Shown: positions 8,097 to 15,569 of the stretch, piece by piece
How the letters are laid out: each line of letters opens with the position of its first letter
Position numbering within the stretch: position 1 is the stretch's first letter
Assembly: GCA_001275005.1 (NCBI GenBank)
Contig: JWZX01002635.1
Coordinates: 1-27,902 of the forward strand
DNA: 27,902 nucleotides
Source of the DNA: Chrysochromulina tobinii
Taxonomy: Eukaryota > Haptophyta > Prymnesiales > Chrysochromulinaceae
Direction: 5' to 3'
Notes under the pieces: model-generated
Databases searched by the model: none
What the model was told of the DNA's origin: nothing
What the model saw: the letters and a program-made list of their open reading frames with translations, nothing else
Position numbers and translations under genes: made by a program

Positions 8097-9245
8097 ATGC
8101 GTAATTTGCTTCTGGCTACACTCATCTACAGCGCGGCTGGCTTGAGCAGCGTGAGCAGCTGGCTGAGCCGTGCAAAGTCGTCCGCAAACATGCAGCTCGG
8201 CCTCCTGCCCTTTCCTCTGGAAGATCTCATGTTTCCCGGCGAGCAGCGAGACGTCTTTCTCTTCGAGGACCGTTTCCTAGAGTGCTTGGAGCGCGACCGC
8301 GTGGTGGGTGGGCTGCTGCTCGGCGACTCGGGCGAGGTGTCCGATATTGGGATTCTGCTCCAGGTTGATGAAATTCGCACAGACTCGCTCAGCGTGTGGG
8401 CTCGGCTCACATGCGTTGGGCGCTGCGAGCTGAGCCATGTGCGCCGTACGGAGTCTCGGTACGCCATCGCACGCGCTACGCTGTACACGGACTCCGACGC
8501 CGAGACCGTCGAGGTTGCCGAGGAGGATCTTCGGCGTATCCACGCAATCACAGCGGCACAGCGGCGCGAGCTGCTCGAGCTTTTGTCCTCCGGAGTGGAG
8601 GAGCTGGACGACGTCCCAGTGGCGGCTGGGCTCATCCACGTCGGAGCGGACAAGGCTGACGCCCCCTTTGGTGCGTACGTGACCGAGCTCGACGAGGAGC
8701 TCGCGTTTGAGCACGAGGAGGATGACGACTACGAAGACGACTTGCTGGCCGCTGAGTGCATCTTCGTCGGGCACTCATGGGATCGGCCGCAGCAGTTTGG
8801 GACGTGCTTTTACCACTGCCGCGACCACGGCGAGCTAGACGATGAGGAGAGCGGACTCGACCTCGACGAGCTGCTTGCCACGCGCAAGGAGGCGCTCTGG
8901 CGGGCTGTGACCATGCGAGACGGCCAGGAGAGCAGGGCGCCAACCGCGTCGGCAGCCGCAGCAGCCACAGCTGGCGCAGCAGGCGTAACCGCAGGGGCGG
9001 CGGTTGCCCCGTCGGTTCTCGGACAGTTGTGGGACGAACCCGACGAGGGACGTGCGGCGCGCACGCTGCTCAGCTTCGCAGCGGCGGCTACTCTCGGGCC
9101 GCTCGAGCGCTTAGAGGCGTTGCTGATGACGGACGCGAGTAGCCGCCTGCAGTTTGCCCTTGAAAAGCTCTCGGAGCAGCAGGAGACTCTCGCGTCCATG
9201 CTCGTGCTCGTCAAGAAGGAGGCGGCGCGGAGCGGGCGATTTTGA
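8097..9245 (+). CDS. LON substrate-binding-domain protein, organelle or secretory targeted
   Basis: A 382-residue protein with an N-terminal hydrophobic leader (MRNLLLATLIYSAAG...) followed by a Ser/Arg-rich stretch, consistent with a signal or bipartite plastid-targeting peptide. Residues 35-150 match the N-terminal substrate-binding (PUA-like) domain of Lon protease and its stand-alone relatives: LLPFPLEDLMFPGEQRDVFL, then FEDRFLECLERDR..GGLLL, then strands through ILLQVDEI and ARLTCVGRCEL. No AAA+ ATPase or Ser-Lys protease domain follows. The rest is acidic (EHEEDDDYEDD), then Ala-rich, then a C-terminal helical region. Stand-alone LON-domain proteins are common in plastid-bearing eukaryotes and their role is poorly defined. 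The ATG at 8097 was chosen because the leader begins there; upstream in-frame ATGs overlap the divergent gene's coding region. Confidence 0.75.
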   Translation: MRNLLLATLIYSAAGLSSVSSWLSRAKSSANMQLGLLPFPLEDLMFPGEQRDVFLFEDRFLECLERDRVVGGLLLGDSGEVSDIGILLQVDEIRTDSLSVWARLTCVGRCELSHVRRTESRYAIARATLYTDSDAETVEVAEEDLRRIHAITAAQRRELLELLSSGVEELDDVPVAAGLIHVGADKADAPFGAYVTELDEELAFEHEEDDDYEDDLLAAECIFVGHSWDRPQQFGTCFYHCRDHGELDDEESGLDLDELLATRKEALWRAVTMRDGQESRAPTASAAAAATAGAAGVTAGAAVAPSVLGQLWDEPDEGRAARTLLSFAAAATLGPLERLEALLMTDASSRLQFALEKLSEQQETLASMLVLVKKEAARSGRF

Positions 9246-9538
9246 GGGAGGTGACTGAACACTGATATTGATATGCATATTGCTTGCGAGGTATGGTCAT
9301 GACCGATGACGGGGACGCGCCCTGCCCCTGGCACACGGTTGTGCACGTGTTCGTGCTGAAAAACAAGAATTATAGCAGGGTAGTAACTCACTTTTTAGAT
9401 GTTACACAATCCTCAACCAAACCTTGACCCTGCCATGAGCGACGTTACCCACAAAATCATCGCGCGGCCCTCACTTTGGAATCCAGGACGAAATGTCATG
9501 GAAATTACCGAACCACCAGCAGATTCGCTCTCAGAACC
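9246..9538. other. Intergenic and promoter region upstream of the antenna gene
   Basis: This carries the 3' end of the LON-domain transcript and the promoter of the LHC gene. It is AT-richer than its flanks and includes the palindrome ATATGCATAT at 9271-9280. No TATA box at a convincing distance and no gene is seen. Confidence 0.35.
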
Positions 9539-10270
9539 ATGCTCGCGATCGCGATGCCGGTGATGGGCTTCGTTCCCACGATCGTCCCGCGCTCCGCGCC
9601 CGTGCGCATGCAGGTGGGACGCACACGCGCCTAAGGCCGCGGCTGCCCAGTGCATCTCCTGCGCCCGCGCTTCGCAAAGCTCCAGCGCGGCACGGCTGTG
9701 CGCACTTTTCTCACCCGCTTTCGCTCTGCCGCGCGCCCCTCGCAGGTCGAGACGGCCCCCGCCGCCCCGCCGCTGCCTTTGATCCAGACCATCCAGGTCG
9801 GTGGCAAGCAGCTCGCTGGCGACATGGGCTTCGACCCGCTTGACCTCGCCGACACACCGGAGTCGCTCGCGTGGTACCGCGAGGCAGAGGTGAAGCACGC
9901 GCGCCTTGCGATGCTCGCGGCCTTCGGCTGGCCAGTGTCCGAGGTGACCAACTTTGGTAAGCTCCTCACCAACGACGGCCGCGCTCCGTCGCTCCTCAAC
10001 GGCGGCCTCGGTGAGATTAACGGCATCTACTGGGGCGCCGTCATCGCCCTGGCCGTGTACTGGGAGTCCAAGGGCCTGGACAAGCAGTACGGCAAGAAGG
10101 ACAACTACCTGCCCGGCATGCTCGGCTTTGACCCGCTCGGCAAGGATTCGCCGGCCATGCGCGAGGCAGAGATCACCAACGGTCGCGTTGCCATGATTGC
10201 CATCACCGTGTTCGCGCTCGAGGAGGCCCTGACCAAGGCGCCCATCTTCCCGATCTCTCTGTTCCATTAG
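9539..10270 (+). CDS. Fucoxanthin-chlorophyll a/c (LHC-family) antenna protein, two exons
   Basis: A thylakoid light-harvesting protein that binds chlorophyll a/c and carotenoid. Exon 1 is 9539-9613 and exon 2 is 9746-10270, joined in phase 0 into 199 residues. Exon 1 encodes the 25-residue leader ending APVRMQ, like the plastid-targeting end of FCP precursors. Exon 2 has the LHC hallmarks: GDMGFDPLDLA before helix 1, EAEVKHARLAML in helix 1 (69-87), a middle helix (YWGAVIALAVYW), a second GFDPLG motif (152-157), and EAEITNGRVAMIA in helix 3 (165-178). The GFDPLG motifs favour an Lhcr/Lhcf-like type over the stress-type Lhcx. The unspliced frame can start at 9650 but would then lack a proper leader. 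The large open frame on the opposite strand is a GC shadow. Confidence 0.9.
9614..9745 (+). other. Intron of the LHC antenna gene
   Basis: A 132-bp GT-AG intron (CAG|GTGGGAC ... CGCAG|GTC). It contains an in-frame TAA (9632-9634) when read from exon 1. Its removal joins the targeting peptide to the mature protein in phase 0. Confidence 0.82.
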
Positions 10271-10589
10271 GCGCTCGGCCGATGATTCGGAGTGGAGGAG
10301 TGCAGCCGTGGGCGACGGCTCCGGCGCAGTGCGCGCCGCGCTACGGGATATGCTTGAAGGACTCACAGCTGCTCGCTGGAAGAGTGTTTTACGTGGTGCT
10401 TTGCATGTGAGACCGCGAACTGCCGGTTGTACCCCCATCTATTATGAATTGTCGACTGATCGGTAACGTGGGCAAACTAAAGATTCGTCGCTTCGCACTC
10501 GACAAAAGGGGGTTACATCCTCCAACTAGAAACTTTGGTCTTGCGAGGAGGCGCTGATTGGCGCACGACGAGAAGAAGGGAGTGCACCA
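10271..10589. other. Intergenic region with CCAAT-type box before the PH gene
   Basis: 3' UTR of the antenna gene and promoter of the PH-domain gene. An inverted CCAAT box (CTGATTGGCG, about 10552-10561) lies some 30 bp before the PH gene ATG. No gene is seen. Confidence 0.35.
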
Positions 10590-11249
10590 ATGGACGCTGC
10601 GCAGGACGCTGTGCAGGCCACCGCTGGCGAGACGGTACCGACCTGGGCGGGATGGGTGCGAAAGAAGCCCTCTCCGCACGCGAACACACCGTGGCAACGC
10701 GCGTCAACCAACGCCAACATCCAGAAGCGCTGGCTGGTGACGCACGGCCATCTCGTGAACTATTACGCGAGCCCGGCTCCACTCGCTCGACGCCGGCCAA
10801 ACGGCAGTTTTGACCTGCGCCAGGCCACGCTCCTCAAACCTGCCAACGAGATCGACCCAACGGCGCCTGAGTTCTCGATTGAGGTCATCGTCGCAAAGCA
10901 CCACATCGTCATTGACTTTGAGCAGCGCGAAGCGCATGACGCGTGCCTGGAAATCTGGGCGAACGCAGCGCCACGGGACGCGATGCCTGAAGGTTGGGTT
11001 ATAGGCCAGAGTTCCAAGAATCCGCAGATGCGCACGCGCATCGACTCCTTGTCCAAGCAGCAGGCCGCGCTGCCGGTACAGCCAGAAGAGCAACTGGCCG
11101 TTCTGGCCGAGGCCGACGACGACGCAGATGACGACGATGTCACCGCCGAGGTCAACTACAGCGCCGTCGGCGATGATGATGCAGACTTGAACTCGAAGGC
11201 CAGCTCCTTTAACGTCCGAGTCAACTCCAACTCCTTCGACGTGCTGTAA
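10590..11249 (+). CDS. PH-domain protein
   Basis: A 219-residue protein whose residues 18-126 form a pleckstrin-homology domain. PH domains bind phosphoinositides or protein partners at membranes. The first strand is TWAGWVRKK, followed by QKRWLVTHGHLVNYYASP (strands 2-3) and GSFDLRQATLL (strand 4). It closes with a long helix containing the expected Trp (AHDACLEIWANA). The tail is acidic (a run of Asp near 155-165) and ends in a Ser/Asn-rich stretch. There is no signal peptide or membrane segment, so the protein is probably cytosolic and recruited to membranes. The start (ACCAATGG) has a strong context. The partner or ligand cannot be told from the sequence. Confidence 0.78.
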   Translation: MDAAQDAVQATAGETVPTWAGWVRKKPSPHANTPWQRASTNANIQKRWLVTHGHLVNYYASPAPLARRRPNGSFDLRQATLLKPANEIDPTAPEFSIEVIVAKHHIVIDFEQREAHDACLEIWANAAPRDAMPEGWVIGQSSKNPQMRTRIDSLSKQQAALPVQPEEQLAVLAEADDDADDDDVTAEVNYSAVGDDDADLNSKASSFNVRVNSNSFDVL

Positions 11250-11379
11250 AACCTCGCACCACATGAACCACACCTGCCAACATGTAGATTACATACTGTA
11301 CATGTATCAATGTTGCATATCAATGTGGATGTGTGGAGCCCGCACAGAAGCACAGGGGCTTGCTGTAATTGCGCTTAGG

Positions 11380-12430
11380 TTTGCGAAAGGGTCAGTTGAA
11401 TCGACACACAAGGTACCGAGGTACCGACCAGCCACTACCACACGAAACACAGACTCCCTTGGCGCCGCTGCCCGGTCGCGTCGCCCCGGGTGGACTAACA
11501 CACCGGCGAGGATTTTCAAGGATCCGGACCCACCCCCCGACCCAGCCACGCTACATCTATCGGCCCCATGCCGGTAGTTCACATGACTGGCCCCCCGTGC
11601 CCACGAGCAGGTACGACCTGTCCCCCGTGCCCGACCCTAGGAGAACGTGAAGAGCACACTGATCGTTGCGTAGAGGGGTGTGCCGTGTGCTAAGCACCCC
11701 CTGTAGTCGCGCAAGTCGATGAGGCCTGTTGATGTCGTCTGCTGAGGAGCCTGCCCAGAGGCGTCGCAGAGCTGTCAGTCGGATAGAAGTTGCAGTCTCG
11801 TGCGCAGGGGCATCGCAGAGGCTTCGCGGGCGTGTTGCAGAGCAGTGTGATGGCGATCTATGACGCCCTGAGTCCAAGGGCGAGAGCAGCAGCAATGATT
11901 GGTGGCGAGGTAAGGTAGCAGGCGGCGGCGAGCGTCACGCCTGAGGCTTCGCGGGCTTGTTGCAGAGCAGTCGCGGAGGCGTCGCAGAGGAATCGCAAAG
12001 GCATTGCAGAGGCGTATCAGAGCAGTAAAGCAGCTGGCGATCTGTGACGCCCTGAGCCCGGAGGCGAGAGCAGCGGCAATGATTGGGGAGTAGCTCCAGC
12101 GGTAGCGACGGCAGCAGCATCATTACGAACACAAGCAAGAGCACCATCACCGGTACCAGCATGAACACCATCGGCAGCACGAGCTGCAGAAGGGACGGAA
12201 GAGCGATAGCAGCAGCAGCATCACACAGCACTGGGCACCTTTCGGTGCTTTTGTTCGATATTACGGGGCGGTACTCGTCCAGCGAGACCCCTCTCCGTGC
12301 GTTAGCAGGGCGGTCAGGTCTTGACGGGGCTCACCAGCAACATCGGGCGTCATTGATCTTTACAGGTCAACCTCCATCTTGCGAGCGAGCATCTTGCGAG
12401 CGAAATTTGCGAAAGAGTCAGTTGAATCGA
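11380..12430 (+). repeat. 25-bp dispersed repeat, two copies (11380-11404 and 12406-12430)
   Basis: The two 25-bp copies differ at one base (TTTGCGAAAG(G/A)GTC, then AGTTGAATCGA). Both are followed within about 30 bp by GGTACCG or CCGGTA motifs, which suggests they belong to the same dispersed element as the CCGGTAAAAAGACACCGGG repeat. Confidence 0.7.
11820..12090 (+). repeat. Imperfect direct repeat, two long copies
   Basis: Copy A (11820-11902) and copy B (11945-12087) share two blocks. One begins GGCTTCGCGGGC and runs through TTGCAGAGCAG. The other runs from TGGCGATCT through GACGCCCTGAG to AGCAGC/GGCAATGATTGG. In copy B the blocks are separated by about 60 bp of short units (GAGGCGTCGCAGAGG and variants). 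The repeat is non-coding as far as can be seen. Confidence 0.7.
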
Positions 12431-12457
12431 TTTGGAAAGTTCAGTGGACATTCCATT

Positions 12458-12805
12458 CCGGTAAAAAGACACCGGGATTCCGGAAGAAAAGTCTCCGGGA
12501 AAATTTTTTCGGTCTTGAGCCGGGACACACACGGGACACACACGGGTACTGTAATGAACCGCACGCAAGTCACACAGCTGCTCTGCTCACTTCCAAGCCA
12601 TTCCCATGACCGGCGCTTAGGAACTAGTGTAACCACTGTAGGACACAGAGCGACAGATTCGCATTTCCGCCGACTGTCTCTTCACACGGTGGTTTACGGC
12701 GCTTGTGGAATGGGGGCGTGAGAACGGCAGGATGTCAGGTAGGACTCCTACAGTACCTGTATACTGTCCCGTGTGTGTCCCGGCTCCCCCCGGTGTCTTT
12801 TTACC
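12458..12805. mobile_element. Inverted-repeat (MITE-like) element remnant
   Basis: The left arm has CCGGTAAAAAGACACCGGG (12458-12476) and, 40 bp further on, GAGCCGGGACACACACGGGA (from 12517). The right arm (12762-12805) has the reverse complement of both blocks, directly adjacent to each other. The arms enclose about 210 bp with no coding signal. The same core occurs at 591-609 and in diverged form at 18194-18219. This fits a small non-autonomous inverted-repeat element. No target-site duplication or transposase was identified. Confidence 0.5.
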
Positions 12806-12873
12806 TGTACTCATATACTGTTCAAGAGTATGTTTTGCAAGTATGTTTTACTTTCGCGACGGCTTTCTGTATA

Positions 12874-15000
12874 ATGGCACTCATCATCTCCGCCATGGCG
12901 CTTGCCGGTGGTGCCTCCACACCTCTCGGCGAGTACGTGGGTTGGCAAGAGCACTCGAAGAATGATCTGCGTGCCTGGCCGCAGCTGCTTCGCAAGGGCG
13001 GGCGCAACTTCAAGATCGATCCAAACTTTCTGCCGCTGCGCATGTGTAGGAGCCAGCAGCGTGTCCGACGAAAGGCCGACCCACGCGGCTGCCTCGTGCT
13101 AAACCATGACACGCCAACCGTAAACAACTCGCGCGATGATTACAACACTACGGACGATGTCCTCACGTTTCTGCAAGACGCTCGATTCCGGAGCTACTTT
13201 ACGCCCTCAGATCCATTCCTCATCACCCTCTGCTTCAAGAGTCAGCCCGCGCCCTGCGCCAACACGACGCGCAGCGTGGCGTGGCGGTCGTTGATCGATG
13301 ACTTCTATACTGAGGCCCAGCGCCTGCTCGCCGAAGATCCGACGCTCCATGTCGAGTTCGTGCTGGATGGCGACGTGGCAGGTGGTGCGATCTGCGACTG
13401 CCTGCAGTCACGTTGGCGACCCTGGGTGGCCACCTACATTCCGGATGGCGGGCAGCAGCCGGGAACTTGCCTCAAGGATGCCTTCACGTCCAACGATCCC
13501 TCGCGTGGACTTGATCGCTTCGCCGTTCTCAACTATGGAAGTGGCCAGTTCCATGACGCCGCGTCCGTCGGCTACGGCAAGTTTGTCAACTCGAGCTTTA
13601 ACTGGCAGATCTACGAGCCGCGCGATCAAGTTGAGATCGAGGCGCGGCTGGGTGAGTATGCGGGCGCAGGCATAGGCCACGCCCTCAACTTTGCCATCAA
13701 CATCGACTCGAGCATGTTTCAGGTCTGGGCTGCGGGCGCGAACCTCAGTGGTCGACGTGGCTGGAGCGACGCCGTAGTCTTGAATGCTACCCAACCTAGC
13801 GCACTCATCCTCAAGGCGTCCGACAGCCCCGATCAACGCATCTTGGCACTCGCGTACGTCGATGCCAAGGGGCAGAGCTCGTATACACTGTCAAGCTTTG
13901 CTGGCGCCGCCGGGTCGGCGGTCAGCTCTGTGGGCGCTGGACCTCTGCCTGTGCCAAGCGCCACAGCGTCGCCGCACGAGCTCTCGTCAACCTTCTCACC
14001 CAGCCGCGACTTCCAGGGGAGCGAGCTCCTCCTCGCGTCGAATCGAGTGGGCGACGTCTCTGCCCTCCATCTCGCGTCGAGCGTCGCGTCGAGCGCCACT
14101 AGACTAGAGCTTCGGTCGGGTGCTTTGCTCTCGAACGGCTCGGTGGTCCGCCTCGATGGCAAGCTCAGACGGGATGGCGACGTGCTCTCGGCCCAAGGGG
14201 CTATCCTCTGCCCCGGCCCGGGGCCACCAGCGAGCTTGAATGCGACGATCTGCGTGGCGCAGCTCGCGCTCGGTGCTCAAGGCACACTGGAGCTTCGCAT
14301 GTGGACGCTCAGGCCGGCAGGAGCGGAGGTGCTCTCCTCGACGGCGATCCCCGTGATGCCGCCGACTGTGCGCGTGGATGCGAATGGCGCGGGTGCACTG
14401 TGCTCGATCGGAACGTGGCAGGGAGGCTCTCTCGGGGTGGCATTCGCATGGGCCGATGGCAGCCGCGTCGCGCTGGGCACCGCTCGATGGACAGGCGATA
14501 GCTGGTACGTGGTCGCTGGACCCGCGGACGTGGGTGTGGGTCGCCTGCCGCACTTATCTTTCGTACCACCGGCGGCGGGCGGCGGCTACGGATGCGGTGC
14601 GTCGAGAGGCGTGATGCTCATCGTCGTCCAGGATGGCTTCTGCATGGACAACGAGCGTCGGAACAAGGCGACGAGCCCGGCGGCATGTGAGCAGACAGCC
14701 GTCGCGACGCCTGGCGTGCTCGTCGCGTCATATGGACGCGTCGAGGACTTCGAAGAGAAACTCAAGGGCGACGCGCCTTCGATGAGCGGCTGTGACGAGC
14801 GTATCATGCATGGCGCCTACTCCCGCGGCGCCGCGCCGAGCGCAGCGGTCTTCAGCAATGGGACGGGCTTTGGGATTGCGGCCTTGCATGAGGGGTCTCC
14901 CACCGGTGCGGCCGATGATGGGGAGTGCGGGCTCGCACACGCACACGACGGCGCGATCGTGCTTGCAGGGTGGATCGCAGCCGACGTGTGCAGCAACTAG
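12874..15000 (+). CDS. Secreted GDPD/PLC-like (TIM-barrel phosphodiesterase-like) protein
   Basis: A 708-residue protein with a short hydrophobic leader (MALIISAMALAGGAS), many N-x-S/T sites and many Cys, so probably secreted or luminal. Residues 35-125 resemble the start of a glycerophosphodiesterase/PLC-like barrel: LLRKGGRNFKIDPNF (a strand carrying an acidic residue), CLVLNHDTP (73-81, the HD motif) and PFLITLCFK (strand, 114-122). The first catalytic His of typical GDPDs (HRG) is not obvious. The C-terminal 350 residues are beta-rich and Gly/Ser/Ala-rich, without a recognised domain. The ATG at 12874 (ATAATGG) was chosen because the hydrophobic leader starts there; 12895 (GCCATGG) is an alternative. 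The frame stays open back to 12703, but that part overlaps the inverted-repeat element. The family call is tentative. Confidence 0.55.
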   Translation: MALIISAMALAGGASTPLGEYVGWQEHSKNDLRAWPQLLRKGGRNFKIDPNFLPLRMCRSQQRVRRKADPRGCLVLNHDTPTVNNSRDDYNTTDDVLTFLQDARFRSYFTPSDPFLITLCFKSQPAPCANTTRSVAWRSLIDDFYTEAQRLLAEDPTLHVEFVLDGDVAGGAICDCLQSRWRPWVATYIPDGGQQPGTCLKDAFTSNDPSRGLDRFAVLNYGSGQFHDAASVGYGKFVNSSFNWQIYEPRDQVEIEARLGEYAGAGIGHALNFAINIDSSMFQVWAAGANLSGRRGWSDAVVLNATQPSALILKASDSPDQRILALAYVDAKGQSSYTLSSFAGAAGSAVSSVGAGPLPVPSATASPHELSSTFSPSRDFQGSELLLASNRVGDVSALHLASSVASSATRLELRSGALLSNGSVVRLDGKLRRDGDVLSAQGAILCPGPGPPASLNATICVAQLALGAQGTLELRMWTLRPAGAEVLSSTAIPVMPPTVRVDANGAGALCSIGTWQGGSLGVAFAWADGSRVALGTARWTGDSWYVVAGPADVGVGRLPHLSFVPPAAGGGYGCGASRGVMLIVVQDGFCMDNERRNKATSPAACEQTAVATPGVLVASYGRVEDFEEKLKGDAPSMSGCDERIMHGAYSRGAAPSAAVFSNGTGFGIAALHEGSPTGAADDGECGLAHAHDGAIVLAGWIAADVCSN

Positions 15001-15569
15001 ATATGAGTGGGGTGCGGTAGAGCTAAGGTAGAGCACGCCGCGACGAGCGGGGGAGTTTTATTAGAGTTCTAATTCTGCCCAGCCAACGACGTCGATGCAG
15101 CTCGTCAGTTCAAAATCGAATTCAGGTCGCACGGGTCGAGGTCGGCGCATGGGTCGGCGGGACGCATCGTCGAGACCGGACTGTCCTCAGAGACTGAGTG
15201 TATGAATCCAGAAATTATTAAGCTCCACCCCCCCCGCGGCTCCTCAATTTCGAATTTGGAGGTGCGCCCGCCGTCCGCCCGCGCCGGTGAGGTCTGGGAT
15301 CATAGCCCGGACCTCCCCCACGCCAGCCCTCGCCTACACGCTGTACCCGACTTTTGGCTGCACCCGCACTCGTCCGCATTCCCTCTGATGTCTCGCATTC
15401 CCTCTGATGTCTGAACCCAGTAGGAGAAGCGGTAACCACTAACCGCGAATCGTGTGCCTGGAGGAGCCGGAGCGCGCCGTCCCGGTTCCCGTCCGTCGCG
15501 CGTCGCGGCTCCGACCTTACTCCGACCGGCGACCGTCGGCGTTGCCGGGCGTAGAAGAATCACTACGCT
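15001..15569. other. Convergent intergenic region with a 19-bp tandem repeat
   Basis: Spacer between the tail-to-tail GDPD-like and EF-hand genes. Positions 15375-15393 and 15394-15412 are two perfect 19-bp tandem copies (CGCATTCCCTCTGATGTCT). A run of eight C at about 15227-15234 and GC-rich tracts follow and precede it. No gene is supported. Confidence 0.5.

Larger units (their letters stand above)
11250..12873. other. Long repeat-rich intergenic region, no gene seen
   Basis: About 1.6 kb between the PH gene and the GDPD-like gene. It contains one copy of a 25-bp repeat (11380-11404), degenerate direct repeats around GAGGCGTCGCAGAGG (about 11755-12090), the second 25-bp copy (12406-12430) and an inverted-repeat element (12458-12805). 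The open frame 12083-12721 has no domain signal and is Ser/Thr-rich because of the repeats. The promoter of the GDPD-like gene lies within or just beyond the inverted-repeat element. Confidence 0.5.

Noticed and set aside
9413-10438. A 341-codon open frame on the minus strand
   Set aside because: It lies opposite the antenna gene, has no recognisable domain, and is explained by GC-rich third positions of the real gene.
12235-12252. Terminator-like hairpin GCACC-TTTC-GGTGC followed by TTTT
   Set aside because: The stem is only 5 bp, and intrinsic terminators of this kind are not expected for RNA polymerase II genes.
12083-12721. A 212-codon plus-strand frame with Ser/Thr-rich start
   Set aside because: It runs through repeats and the inverted-repeat element; there is no domain and no codon bias like the neighbours.
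12703-12873. N-terminal extension of the GDPD-like protein
   Set aside because: The extension translates the right arm of the inverted-repeat element, whereas a hydrophobic leader starts cleanly at 12874.
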